Shown here piece after piece: positions 51,674 to 60,336 of a stretch of DNA of 64,000 bases. Both the position numbers and the translations under genes were made by a program. Under the pieces are notes generated by a model, which was not told the origin of the DNA, ran no database searches, and saw only the letters and a program-made list of their open reading frames with translations. This DNA comes from Croceimicrobium sp965658275 (GTDB lineage: Bacteria; Bacteroidota; Bacteroidia; Flavobacteriales; Schleiferiaceae), in assembly GCA_965658275.1 (NCBI GenBank), contig CBFHRN010000001.1, positions 55,374 to 119,373 of the forward strand, in the 5' to 3' direction. Position 1 is the stretch's first letter, and every line of letters starts with the position of its first letter.

Positions 51674-54478
51674 ATGAAAAGAATATTTCGCTTTTTACTA
51701 TTTATTTTCATCTTACTTTTTTTAGGTGCTTGGATATTTCCTTTAGTCTTTAAGGATGCCATTATCGAACGTGTAAAGTCGGAAGCTAATGCTCATCTAG
51801 ACGCGGAACTAAACTTCGAGTCGGTTGACCTTTCCTTGATTTCATCATTTCCCTATTTCGGTTTTAGTTTAGAGGGTCTTAGTATAGAAGGTAAGGGGGA
51901 TTTTGAAGGAAAGCGACTTGCTGAGGTAGGGGACTTTGGTTTGAAAATCGACTTGATGAGTGTGATTTCAGGCGAGAGCTATCAAATTGAGAAAATTGAG
52001 CTCAGTGATGTATATATCAATTTGATTATCCTAGAAAATGGGAAGTCCAATTTTGACATTTTAAAGGACGATTCGAGTCAAGTGGACAGTGCTGCTTTAG
52101 AAGGAGAGTCTAGTCCATTTAATTTGGCTTTGCGGGCTTACAGTCTTGAAAACTTTAATTTCCATTTTTTAGATCAAGAAGCGGATCTGGATTTCTCCAT
52201 GTATGGTTTAAACCATAGCGGCTCAGGAGACTTTTCAGAAAGAACGGTAGCACTGGAGACGGAAACCGAAATTGCATCCCTTAATTTTATCATGGAAGGG
52301 ATCAGTTATCTCCGTAAGGTGCAGATAGCTTCTGCCTTTGATCTAAAGTTTGATCAAGAGAAGTTCGCCTTTGAGTTTGGAGACAATTCAATTCGTTTCA
52401 ATGACCTCAATTTAAATTTTAAGGGTGGTTTAGAAATGCCTGGCGATAGTATGCTGCTCGACTTAAAGTTTGAGGCGCCTAGTAATGCATTGAAAGATTT
52501 AATTTCTCTCATTCCGGCTTATTACTACCAGGATTTTGAGGCCTTAAAGGCATCTGGGGATTTTAATCTCGTTGGTGCTGTTAAAGGGGTCTACCATGGC
52601 GCGCAGGAAATTTACCCTGCTTTCGTAACCGAGCTGCGCGTAAGAGACGGTTATATTCAATATCCTGACCTTCCTAGTTCTGTAGATCGATTAACAATGG
52701 ACTTAACAGTAAGTAATAAGAGCAATAAACTTGAAGCTACTGTTATTAATCTGTCTCGTTTTAATGCCACTATTGCTGGAAGTCCGGTAGACGGGAACTT
52801 TAAGCTTAGTGACCCACTAGGGGATCCTACATTGATTACGAGTTTCAAAGGAAATCTGGATATGCTAGGTTTAATGCAAGTTTTGCCAATGCCGGGTTAT
52901 AACCTATCCGGAAATATTCTAGCTGATTTCGCCATTGCTGCTAAACTTTCTTATGTAGAGAAGGAAATGTACGATCGAATCAAAGCTTCCGGGACCATTG
53001 AGGTGCTGGACTTTAAGTTTGCTGGGGATAGCGTTCCGATGCCTCTAGAAATTCGAAAAGCGCTCTTGGGTTTAAGTCCTCAAAGTGCGAACCTATCTAA
53101 AACACATCTTCACTTAGCCCATACTGATTTATTCTTAGACGGTAGCTTGGATAATATGTTGGCTTATGCCATGAGTGACGACGAGCCTTTACGGGGTAGC
53201 CTCAACTTATACAGTTCGAAATTGGACATGGCCGACTTTAGGACACCTGCTCAAAACGAGTCCACAACTTCTACCGCTGATAGCTCGACACTCGAGATTA
53301 TTAGATTACCGCATAATGTAAATCTAGATTTTAAGGCTAAAATTGACGAGTTCATCTTTGATTCGATGACTATTACTAATATGAGAGGGAGTCTTAAGCT
53401 GAAAGAGGCTCAGCTAAGTAATGATTTAAGAATGGACATGCTTGGGGGTAAGGTAGCCTTAGATGGTTTCTATGATTCTAAGCCAGATCAGCCCAAAGTG
53501 AATTTCAATCTCGATCTCAAGAATTGTTCGTTTTCAGAAACCTATAAGTCTCTGGATTTAGTGAAGTCCATTGCGCCCATTATGGAGAACTTAAGCGGGA
53601 ATTACATCTGTGAATTTGCTTTTACTAGTGATTTGAACAGTGAGTTTAGCCCTGTTTTGTCATCCTTAAAAGGTAAGGGACTCTTAAAGACATCGGAAAT
53701 TGTTAGTAGCAATGCGGTTATGACACAGCTCGCCAACTTTCTTAATAATCCTAAGTATGAAAACATTAAGATTAGCGAAGTGGCGATGAATTTCGAAATC
53801 AATGAGGGTAAGGTTAATGTGAAGCCATTCGACTTCAAGCTAGCCGGTCAGAAGTCGAGCCTTGGCGGAAGTATGGGATTAGACCAAAGTTTGGACTTTG
53901 ACTTGAAAACGGATTTACCGCTTAGTGCGATAAAGGCCTCAAATTTACAGTCCCGTTTTTCTGCCTTCAATAGTGGTGTGGTACCCTTAAATGTTGAAAT
54001 TGGGGGAACAGCTACACAACCGAAGGTAAAACCAAATTTGGGCGATATTGCCGGATCGCTGGTTCAAGAGGCGAAGGAGCAGGTGAAAGCCAAGGTGGAG
54101 GAAACCGTAGATAAAGCCAAGGAAGACCTTAATAAAAAGATCCAAGCTCTAGTTAAAGAAGCCGAAGCCAAGGGAGATGCTTTAATTGCTCAGGCTGAGG
54201 CTCAGGCGGCTAAAATAAAAGCAGAGGCTAAAACACAAGCTGATAAAATTAGAAAAGGAGGGGAGGATGCCGCTAAAAAGATTATGGATGAGGCGGGGTC
54301 TAATCCACTAAAGAAAATGGCGGCTAGACCTTTAGCGGATAAAGCGAAATCCGAAGCCGATGCTAAAGCGCAACAACTAGAAGACAAGGCTGCGCAGGAA
54401 GCTGATAAGTTGATAAAGGCAGCACGCGATCAAAAACAAAAACTTGTAGAGGATGCTCAATCCAAAGCCCAGCTATAG
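51674..54478 (+). CDS. AsmA-family envelope protein with Ala/Lys-rich coiled-coil tail
   Basis: A 934-residue protein. One N-terminal membrane helix (FRFLLFIFILLFLGAWIFPLVF), then the AsmA N-terminal motif (KDAIIERVKSEANAHLDAELNFESVDLSLISSFPYFGFSLEGLSI) and a long beta-rich body, consistent with the bridge-like lipid-transport AsmA/YhdP class. An AsmA C-terminal region follows (LNFEINEGKVNVKPFDFKLAGQKSSLGGSMGLD). From about residue 790 the sequence changes to about 145 residues of Ala, Lys, Glu and Asp heptads (KVEETVDKAKEDLNKKI...), a predicted long coiled coil. It overlaps the next gene by 26 bp. Confidence 0.88.
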   Translation: MKRIFRFLLFIFILLFLGAWIFPLVFKDAIIERVKSEANAHLDAELNFESVDLSLISSFPYFGFSLEGLSIEGKGDFEGKRLAEVGDFGLKIDLMSVISGESYQIEKIELSDVYINLIILENGKSNFDILKDDSSQVDSAALEGESSPFNLALRAYSLENFNFHFLDQEADLDFSMYGLNHSGSGDFSERTVALETETEIASLNFIMEGISYLRKVQIASAFDLKFDQEKFAFEFGDNSIRFNDLNLNFKGGLEMPGDSMLLDLKFEAPSNALKDLISLIPAYYYQDFEALKASGDFNLVGAVKGVYHGAQEIYPAFVTELRVRDGYIQYPDLPSSVDRLTMDLTVSNKSNKLEATVINLSRFNATIAGSPVDGNFKLSDPLGDPTLITSFKGNLDMLGLMQVLPMPGYNLSGNILADFAIAAKLSYVEKEMYDRIKASGTIEVLDFKFAGDSVPMPLEIRKALLGLSPQSANLSKTHLHLAHTDLFLDGSLDNMLAYAMSDDEPLRGSLNLYSSKLDMADFRTPAQNESTTSTADSSTLEIIRLPHNVNLDFKAKIDEFIFDSMTITNMRGSLKLKEAQLSNDLRMDMLGGKVALDGFYDSKPDQPKVNFNLDLKNCSFSETYKSLDLVKSIAPIMENLSGNYICEFAFTSDLNSEFSPVLSSLKGKGLLKTSEIVSSNAVMTQLANFLNNPKYENIKISEVAMNFEINEGKVNVKPFDFKLAGQKSSLGGSMGLDQSLDFDLKTDLPLSAIKASNLQSRFSAFNSGVVPLNVEIGGTATQPKVKPNLGDIAGSLVQEAKEQVKAKVEETVDKAKEDLNKKIQALVKEAEAKGDALIAQAEAQAAKIKAEAKTQADKIRKGGEDAAKKIMDEAGSNPLKKMAARPLADKAKSEADAKAQQLEDKAAQEADKLIKAARDQKQKLVEDAQSKAQL

Positions 54479-56432
54479 GCTTATTCCGTTCTTAATTGGA
54501 CTCCTTTTTTCGTGTTCCTTATTGGCTCAGGCCCCAGAGCTTGGAGCTTGCGAGCAGTCGGTAGAGGAAATTGCGGAAAATCAGTTACCCAAAGCTATTA
54601 AAGCCTGGAATGCTAAGAATTATCGGGAAGCGCAGCGTTATCTAGAAAAGGCGGTTCGAATGGACGCCAAATTTGCCCATGCCTTATACCTTTTGGGCGA
54701 GTTAAATATGCGAAAAGGTGACCTAAGGAAGGCTCAATTTTTATGGGAGAAACTCGTGGAGGTTTGCCCGGGGTACAAGCCGGAAATTAAATTTTATCTC
54801 GGCGTGATGTATGTCGAGGGCAATAAGATGGAAAAGGCGATTCCTTTTCTAGAGGATTTTTTAAATAACCAGGAACGAGATTTCGGTTTTGATAAAGAAG
54901 CACAAGCTGCTCTTAAGGAAGCCAAGTTGAAGCGTGATTTGTTCGCGAACACCATTCCTTTCGACCCCAAACCAGTAAGTCGATTATCAAGCCCAGCCGA
55001 TGAATACCTAGCTACCATTTCGCCAGATCAGCAGATCATGTTTTTTACGCGCAGATCCCGAAAGATAAATCGCAAGGATGGTCCGGCAGCCAAAGCTAGA
55101 ATGGTGGAAGAGTTTTGCCGAGCGGATCGTCAGGGTAATGGTGATTTTGACCCGGGCGCTCCCATGCCTAGTCCTTTTAACAGCAGTTACAATGAAGGAG
55201 GACCCAGCATAACAGGAGACAATACAGAGCTTTATTTTACGGTTTGTGAGGATTTAGATGGTTACAAGAATTGCGATATCTATTACACCGAATTAGATGA
55301 TCTTGGTTACTGGTCTACCCCTCGCTCGGTTGGTGATCATATTAATCGAAGAGATACATGGGAGTCGCAGGCATCCGTAACCGCCAACGGTGACTTTTTG
55401 TATTTTACTTCGGATCGCCCCGGTGGCATTGGTGGTTTGGATCTATACCGATGCAGGAGACTAAAGGATGGAGCTTGGTCGGCACCCGAAATTCTGGACG
55501 GTCGTGTGAATACCCGTCGAGATGAAAAATCACCATTTATTCATAGTGATTCGCGTACCCTTTACTTTACCTCAAACGGTCATCCTGGCTTGGGAGGATT
55601 TGATATTTTTTATACTAAGGCCAGTAATGACAGTACTTGGCATGCACCATCTAATATTGGTTATCCCATTAATAGCGCCGAAGATGATCTTGGATTATTT
55701 GTAAGTCTAGACGGTAAGACGGGCTATTTTGCATCCAACACTTTAAGGGCTAATACAGGCTGGGATTTGTATTCCTTTAATATGCCTGAAGCGGCAAGGC
55801 CAGAAGAGGTTTTTCTTGTAAGTGGCAAGCTGGAGGCTTCCGAAGGGGAAGACTTAGCGACTGCCGCTATCGAAATAAAGAATCTGAACACCAAAGAAGT
55901 GACAAAGATTAAAGTTGATGAACAAACTGGAAGATTTGCACGCGTTATCCGAAAAGAGGAAGGAGCAGACTATATCGTAAAGGTTGATAAGAAAGGGGCT
56001 GCTTTTAGCTCGAATTATATTAGTTCAAAATCTTTGGAATTAAAGCCCGCGATAAAAGCGAATTTAGAACTGGCACCTATGGAGGTGGGAAGAGAGTATA
56101 AGTTGAATGATATCAATTTTGTTTCGAATTCGAGTGATTTGGACAAGGCTTCCCGTAACATTATTGAGGAGTTTGTTTTATTTATGGAGGCTAATCCCGG
56201 ACTTAGAGCTGATATTCAGGGTCACACCGATAATGTAGGCGATAGCAAGAGCAATCTCCAATTATCTAAAGCGCGGGCCCAAGCCGTTTATGATTATGCG
56301 CTAGCCCAAGGCATAGCTGCTCAACGTTTAACTTGGCATGGATACGGAGAAACTAGGCCTATAGATAGCAATGATAGTGAGGAGGGGAAGGCTAAAAACC
56401 GTCGAACTGTTTTTGTGCTAACCTCCCGCTAA
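54453..56432 (+). CDS. PorE-like TPR/PD40/CRD/OmpA envelope protein
   Basis: Predicted outer-membrane-associated, peptidoglycan-binding protein of 659 residues. Order: signal peptide (IPFLIGLLFSCSLLAQ), TPR-like helices (about 45-150, KAIKAWNAKNYREAQRYLEKAVRMD), PD40 beta-propeller repeats (about 175-440, FFTRRSRKINRKDG, LYFTSDRPGGIGGLDLYR, LYFTSNGHPGLGGFDIFY), a carboxypeptidase-regulatory-like domain (about 450-530) and an OmpA C-terminal domain (NDINFVSNSSDLDKAS...IQGHTDNVGDSKSNLQLSKARAQAVYDY). This is the PorE architecture of the T9SS, but such proteins have many paralogues, so the T9SS role is inferred. The start overlaps the AsmA gene. Confidence 0.85.
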   Translation: MLNPKPSYRLIPFLIGLLFSCSLLAQAPELGACEQSVEEIAENQLPKAIKAWNAKNYREAQRYLEKAVRMDAKFAHALYLLGELNMRKGDLRKAQFLWEKLVEVCPGYKPEIKFYLGVMYVEGNKMEKAIPFLEDFLNNQERDFGFDKEAQAALKEAKLKRDLFANTIPFDPKPVSRLSSPADEYLATISPDQQIMFFTRRSRKINRKDGPAAKARMVEEFCRADRQGNGDFDPGAPMPSPFNSSYNEGGPSITGDNTELYFTVCEDLDGYKNCDIYYTELDDLGYWSTPRSVGDHINRRDTWESQASVTANGDFLYFTSDRPGGIGGLDLYRCRRLKDGAWSAPEILDGRVNTRRDEKSPFIHSDSRTLYFTSNGHPGLGGFDIFYTKASNDSTWHAPSNIGYPINSAEDDLGLFVSLDGKTGYFASNTLRANTGWDLYSFNMPEAARPEEVFLVSGKLEASEGEDLATAAIEIKNLNTKEVTKIKVDEQTGRFARVIRKEEGADYIVKVDKKGAAFSSNYISSKSLELKPAIKANLELAPMEVGREYKLNDINFVSNSSDLDKASRNIIEEFVLFMEANPGLRADIQGHTDNVGDSKSNLQLSKARAQAVYDYALAQGIAAQRLTWHGYGETRPIDSNDSEEGKAKNRRTVFVLTSR

Positions 56433-56661
56433 ATCGAAAAACTTCTTTTCGGCGAAGCATATTTTGATAGACCATTTGGGCTTGATCCTTATCATCAAAG
56501 CGGAATACTTTAGATCGTAAGCAAAGCCCCATTAAATGGTAGTTTATGAGGATGGAATAATCCGATCCATTGCGCGCAAAAAGACTATAGGTGCATTTTC
56601 CCTTTTGATGACGCTCGATAATCTGAATCCCTAAAGCAGGTCTTTTCATGGTATAGGGCAT
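56392..56661 (-). CDS. Hypothetical small protein
   Basis: An 89-residue ORF of unknown family (alternative ATG 56649). It is basic, with the segment GIQIIERHQKGKCTYSLFARNGSDYSILINYHLMGLCLRSKVFRFDDKDQAQMVY, which looks like an ordinary folded domain, and no signal peptide. It lies directly downstream of the rplS terminator and overlaps the 3' end of the convergent PorE-like gene by 41 bp. Coding status is plausible and not certain. Confidence 0.5.
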   Translation of the reverse strand: MPYTMKRPALGIQIIERHQKGKCTYSLFARNGSDYSILINYHLMGLCLRSKVFRFDDKDQAQMVYQNMLRRKEVFRFSGRLAQKQFDGF

Positions 56662-56662
56662 T

Positions 56663-56690
56663 AAAAAAGCCGCTACGAAATAGCGGCTTT
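56663..56690 (-). terminator. Rho-independent terminator of rplS
   Basis: Perfect 10-bp stem AAAGCCGCTA/TAGCGGCTTT with a 5-base loop; on the minus strand it is followed by a run of six T. It begins 22 bp after the rplS stop. Confidence 0.9.
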
Positions 56691-56711
56691 AATATTATCT
56701 GAGCGTAAAGC

Positions 56712-57059
56712 TTACATTCTTCTTTCTTTAATTCGTGCAGCTTTACCAGTACGTTCACGCTGATAGAAGATACGTGCACGACGCACTTTACCACGCTTGT
56801 TAATTTCAACTTTCTCTAGGGCTGGCATATTTACTGGGAAGATACGCTCTACACCTACGTTACCTGACATTTTACGGATGGTAAAAGTCTCGGTAGTGCC
56901 TGCTCCACGACGTTGCAATACGATACCGCGGAAGAACTGCGTACGTTCTTTGTTACCCTCTTTAATTTTGTAATAAACGGTGATGGTATCACCAGCCGAA
57001 AATTCAGGAAATTCTTTTGTCTCCGTGTATTGATCCTGAATGTACTTAACTAAATCCAT
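56712..57059 (-). CDS. rplS: 50S ribosomal protein L19
   Basis: Large-subunit protein at the 30S-50S interface. Typical sequence: FPEFSAGDTITVYYKIKEGNKERTQFFRGIVLQRRGAGTTETFTIRKMSGNVGVERIFPVNMPALEKVEINKRGKVRRARIFYQRERTGKAARIKERR. Length 115 aa is normal. It follows trmD (the usual rpsP-rimM-trmD-rplS order is reduced here to trmD-rplS). Its own promoter overlaps the trmD 3' end and gives a leader of about 80 nt. Confidence 0.98.
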   Translation of the reverse strand: MDLVKYIQDQYTETKEFPEFSAGDTITVYYKIKEGNKERTQFFRGIVLQRRGAGTTETFTIRKMSGNVGVERIFPVNMPALEKVEINKRGKVRRARIFYQRERTGKAARIKERRM

Positions 57060-57143
57060 CTTTTGAATTCATTTGATTATGGACAGGCAACATGCACAAC
57101 TCTTGCCAGAGGTTGGCTATCACATTTCCCCTAATTGGGGCGG

Positions 57144-57174
57144 CAATATTACGACAAAAATTAGTTCTTACAAA
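57144..57174 (-). promoter_or_regulatory. Promoter of rplS
   Basis: On the minus strand TTTG (57171-57174), 19 bp, then TAATATTG (57144-57151): canonical spacing with a 7/8 match to the -7 consensus. It partly overlaps the end of trmD. The transcript would begin near 57137, next to a CCCC-N5-GGGG hairpin (57128-57140). Confidence 0.55.
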
Positions 57175-57854
57175 GAATCCTCATCCAAAAGATCTGGTCT
57201 TCTTTGCTTCGTGATTTCCAGAGCTTTAGCCTCCCTCCATGCCTCTATTTTCGGGAAGTTCCCACTCATAAGTATTTCAGGTACTTTCCAGCCATTAATT
57301 TCGGAAGGACGAGTATAGACAGGGGGAGCCAAAAGATTATCTTGAAAGGAGTCGTATAATGCGGAAGATTCGTCGTTTAAAACTCCCGGGATTAGTCGGA
57401 TAATGGCGTCGCTTAGCACCGCAGCCGCTAGTTCACCGCCACTCAAGACATAACTACCAATGGAAATTTCCTTGGTGATTATATGGTCTCTAAGTCTTTG
57501 GTCGATGCCTTTATAATGCCCACAAAGGATTATGATATTCTCCTTTAAACTCAGTTGATTGGCCGTTTTTTGCTCAAAGAGCTCGCCATCTGGAGTCATA
57601 TAAATAATCTCGTCATAGTTCCTCTCTTTTTGAAGATCCTTAATGAGATTTAATATGGGTTCGACCATCATTACCATCCCAGCGCCACCTCCAAATTGAT
57701 AATCATCTATTTGGTTGTGTTTGCCAATTCCATATTCCTTGAGGTCATGTAAATGAATGGTTACCAATCCTTTACTTTGAGCTCTTTTGAGAATGGAATG
57801 CTGAAAGGGGCTGTCCATTAAACGTGGTTGGGCACTAATGATATCGATGCGCAT
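57168..57854 (-). CDS. trmD: tRNA (guanine-N1)-methyltransferase
   Basis: SAM-dependent enzyme making m1G37 in tRNAs reading CNN codons, needed to prevent +1 frameshifting. SPOUT-fold motifs: MRIDIISAQPRLMDSPFQHSIL, IDDYQFGGGAGMVMMVEPI, IILCGHYKGIDQRLRDHI, ISIGSYVLSGGELAAAVLSDAI and LLAPPVYTRPSEINGWKVPEILMSGNF. I chose ATG 57854 because an upstream in-frame start (57983) lies inside msrB and adds 43 non-family residues. Length 228 aa is normal. Confidence 0.96.
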   Translation of the reverse strand: MRIDIISAQPRLMDSPFQHSILKRAQSKGLVTIHLHDLKEYGIGKHNQIDDYQFGGGAGMVMMVEPILNLIKDLQKERNYDEIIYMTPDGELFEQKTANQLSLKENIIILCGHYKGIDQRLRDHIITKEISIGSYVLSGGELAAAVLSDAIIRLIPGVLNDESSALYDSFQDNLLAPPVYTRPSEINGWKVPEILMSGNFPKIEAWREAKALEITKQRRPDLLDEDSL

Positions 57855-57882
57855 GGGGGCAAGCTTATTCAAATGAGCTAGA

Positions 57883-58380
57883 CTATTGGTCTTCTTTTGA
57901 TTTGGATTCATCTTCAAAACCGAGTGCGCCAGAGTTGATACAATACCGCAATCCAGTTTCGGTTGGCCCATCGTTAAAGACATGGCCTAAATGGCCTCCG
58001 CAATTGGCGCAGAGAACTTCGGTGCGAACCATACCATGACTACGGTCAACACGTTCTATAATAGCCTCATTATCCGCAACCTTGTCAAAGCTCGGCCAAC
58101 CGCAATGAGATTCAAATTTGGATTCGCTATCAAATAAAACGGCATCGCAAGCGGCACATTTATAATCGCCATTTTCGAAATGTAGATTGTATTTTCCGGT
58201 AAAGGGTCTTTCCGTTCCCGCTTCTCGTAGGATGAAATATTGTTCAGGACTCAATTCCTTCTTCCATTCCTCATTTGATTTCTGAACTTTTAAGGTCATG
58301 CTCTTATCTTTTGATTTTTCTTGGGCTGAACAAGCTAGACTGAAACTACTTGCTAAAACTAAAATTAGAAACTTTTTCAT
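57883..58380 (-). CDS. msrB: Peptide-methionine (R)-S-oxide reductase MsrB, lipoprotein
   Basis: Repairs methionine-R-sulfoxide in proteins. Signal peptide with lipobox (MKKFLILVLASSFSLACSAQ), so it is predicted to be envelope-anchored. Zinc site CAAC and CANC, family motifs FTGKYNLHFENGDYKCAACDAVLF, HCGWPSFDKV and the catalytic Cys in RYCINSGALGF. Length 165 aa. It starts at ATG 58380; another ATG sits 3 codons upstream. It is followed within 30 bp by trmD. Confidence 0.95.
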   Translation of the reverse strand: MKKFLILVLASSFSLACSAQEKSKDKSMTLKVQKSNEEWKKELSPEQYFILREAGTERPFTGKYNLHFENGDYKCAACDAVLFDSESKFESHCGWPSFDKVADNEAIIERVDRSHGMVRTEVLCANCGGHLGHVFNDGPTETGLRYCINSGALGFEDESKSKEDQ

Positions 58381-58417
58381 CTTTATCATTTAGTCTATAT
58401 ACGGCTAAGGTCAGCTA

Positions 58418-59299
58418 TTAGTTCTTAAAGAAATCATAAATACGATTAATTACCTGCTCATCCATTAAAACTTTACGATGCCCTAGGCCAGTGGTTTCAA
58501 GGTATTGGGAGTCTTTCCATTTACGATGCATTTTACGTGCATTTTCAACGGGGACATCCTGATCGTATTCATCATGAATGATTAGACCCTCGGGGCGATA
58601 TATTTGGCAGAGGTAGTCGGAAGAAGCTTCTTCAGCCTTTAGATTATAACGATTTTCGATGTAAGCAATGATTTTGGCCGCCACTGCTTCGGGCATCTGA
58701 ATATTATGGGTAAAGTCCTGTACTACATTCCCAATATTGGCAGGGGAGCCAATAATTACCATTTTAGAAAACCAAATTTCCCGCTTCAAGGCATTAAACA
58801 GGGCCATTCCTCCTAAAGAATGGCCAATAGCAAAATCAAACTTCCCAAATCGATCCACAGTTTCTTCTATGGCATCCACAAATTCTAGCATATGGGTCTT
58901 TCCACCAAGATAATCTCCATGTCCTGGTGCCTCAATGGAGATAAGATGAAAATCCTCTACCGCTAGTCGCTCCCAAATCTTAAAGAACTGACTGGCTCGA
59001 CCGCTCCAGCCATGAATCATTAGGACTTTTGGTCCTTGGCCCTTATGTTCAAACACTTTAAAGTCGGAAGCTTGACTGGTCATTAAATCATATACGGTGG
59101 CCCCAGAGCGCATGCTCTGTTCGCGTTCAGGGGTTTTAAAACGTAAAGGTTTAAAGAATAAACTTAAGGCGAATTTCGTTGCTAAATCAGTGCTGATGGT
59201 GCTTAAGATGGCAGCTGGCACTTTAATAAACCAGGGTAATTGAAAGCTTGGTTTGACCTCAGGATTCAAAGTAATTTCTTTAGAAGGGCAAAAGTGCAA
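58418..59299 (-). CDS. Alpha/beta hydrolase
   Basis: Serine hydrolase of the alpha/beta fold. Oxyanion region MIHGWSGRASQFFKIW, nucleophile elbow GHSLGGMALFNAL, acid and His late in the sequence (IIHDEYDQDVPVENAR and GLGHRKVLMD). N-terminal ~70 residues carry hydrophobic LPWFIKVPAAILSTISTDLATKFALSLFF. Length 293 aa. No ATG is available in frame; TTG 59299 is the best start, though a shorter TTG start is possible. Substrate unknown. Confidence 0.85.
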   Translation of the reverse strand: MHFCPSKEITLNPEVKPSFQLPWFIKVPAAILSTISTDLATKFALSLFFKPLRFKTPEREQSMRSGATVYDLMTSQASDFKVFEHKGQGPKVLMIHGWSGRASQFFKIWERLAVEDFHLISIEAPGHGDYLGGKTHMLEFVDAIEETVDRFGKFDFAIGHSLGGMALFNALKREIWFSKMVIIGSPANIGNVVQDFTHNIQMPEAVAAKIIAYIENRYNLKAEEASSDYLCQIYRPEGLIIHDEYDQDVPVENARKMHRKWKDSQYLETTGLGHRKVLMDEQVINRIYDFFKN

Positions 59300-59362
59300 A
59301 AGAATGATTGAATAAGGCTTTTTCTGATAAACAATGTTTGCCTTATGGACTTGAGCTTTTAA

Positions 59363-59461
59363 TTAAGCTTTAGGGAAAGTAGGAATATGAATTGTGAATG
59401 AGGTCCCCTTGTTAATGGCGCTCTCCACTTCAATACTTCCCCCGAGTATAGCTACAAACTC
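59363..59461 (-). pseudogene. C-terminal stub of a histidine kinase
   Basis: The minus strand ends in a typical HATPase C-terminus: EFVAILGGSIEVESAINKGT, then SFTIHIPTFPKA and TAA at 59363-59365. Everything before it is missing; just to the right the sequence changes into another kinase fragment in the opposite orientation. Confidence 0.7.
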
Positions 59462-59911
59462 GTGGACATTGACTTAGAGGCATTAATAAGCAAAACCTTA
59501 AATGGTATAGAAGCGCAAGTTGCCCTTAAGAAAATTAAGCTAGAACGTCCACCTAATGGATTAAAATCTAAGGTAAAAGGAGATGCCAATATTTTAGGAT
59601 TTGCCTTAAGGAATGTATTAAGTAATGCTTTCAAGTTTTCATCTGTTGGCTCTAAAGTGATTATCAACTGTGAGCAAATCGACGGAAAGATGGTTTTATC
59701 TGTCACCGATGAAGGGGAAGGAATAAAAGCTGAAACTCTTAACATACTGCAGAATAATCATTCTATAAGCTCCGAAGGAACCAATGAGGAGCGCGGCACG
59801 GGCATGGGTTTAGCTTTAAGCCGGGAGTTTTTAGCCGCTATGGATGCCAAAATAGAAATTGAATCCGTAATTGGACAAGGCACCATAGTACGTATTATAC
59901 TACCCGTCTAA
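59447..59911 (+). pseudogene. HATPase fragment of a histidine kinase
   Basis: The plus strand encodes YSYKLVDIDLEALISKTLNG followed by an almost complete HATPase domain: LRNVLSNAFKFSSVGSKV, VTDEGEGIKAETL, GTGMGLALSREFLAAM and the C-terminal IESVIGQGTIVRIILPV. The sensor, HisKA and linker are missing. Only GTG 59462 could start it, and no kinase could autophosphorylate without HisKA. It faces the minus-strand stub head to head; the two share codons at 59447-59461. Confidence 0.75.
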
Positions 59912-60117
59912 AGGCAAATCATGTAAGTATCCTCGCCATTTCAAGGGCTAATCTCTAGATTTAGGGCGCTCCTTCTTTAAGATTAATTTATTTACAATCG
60001 CTGAGAACCTTTTTAATTGTTTAATCGCGGAATTAAGCTCGCTTAGCTTAAGGGTTATAAGGGTAAACAGAATTGCTGAATTAGGCTAAACTTTTAAATT
60101 TCATCGCGAGGATGGAA

Positions 60118-60156
60118 TCCAAAAAAAATCCCGACACTTTTTCAAGGTCGGGATTT
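60118..60156 (-). terminator. Terminator of tRNA-Phe
   Basis: Perfect 10-bp stem AAATCCCGAC/GTCGGGATTT with an 11-base loop; on the minus strand followed by TTTTTTTGG. It begins about 5 bp beyond the tRNA 3' end. The 206-bp stretch 59912-60117 shows only a weak 6-bp inverted repeat (60033-60051) and no gene. Confidence 0.88.
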
Positions 60157-60160
60157 TAAG

Positions 60161-60233
60161 GTGGTGCTACCAGGAATCGAACCGGGGACACAAGGATTTT
60201 CAGTCCTTTGCTCTACCAACTGAGCTATAGCAC
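60161..60233 (-). tRNA. tRNA-Phe (GAA)
   Basis: Cloverleaf on the minus strand: acceptor GGTGCTA pairs with TAGCACC, D-arm AGCTCAGTTGGTAGAGC, anticodon stem AAGGA/TCCTT with loop CTGAAAA giving anticodon GAA, and T-loop GGTTCGATTCC. Discriminator A. The 3' CCA is not encoded (CCT follows). Confidence 0.97.
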
Positions 60234-60264
60234 CATTGGTCTGTTACGCTGTTGTAACGGGGGG

Positions 60265-60295
60265 CAAATGTAAAACTTTTTACATTCGTGCAAAA
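60265..60295 (-). promoter_or_regulatory. Promoter of tRNA-Phe
   Basis: On the minus strand TTTTG (60291-60295), 18 bp, then TACATTTG (60265-60272): both Bacteroidota boxes at good spacing, 31 bp before the tRNA. One of the clearest promoters in the window. Confidence 0.65.
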
Positions 60296-60336
60296 CAAAA
60301 AATTAGATTCTATCTTTAGATTTTAAGAATAATCTT

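Noticed and set aside
57855..57983. Extended trmD start within msrB
   Set aside because: MRIDIISAQP is the family start; the extension is out-of-frame msrB sequence.
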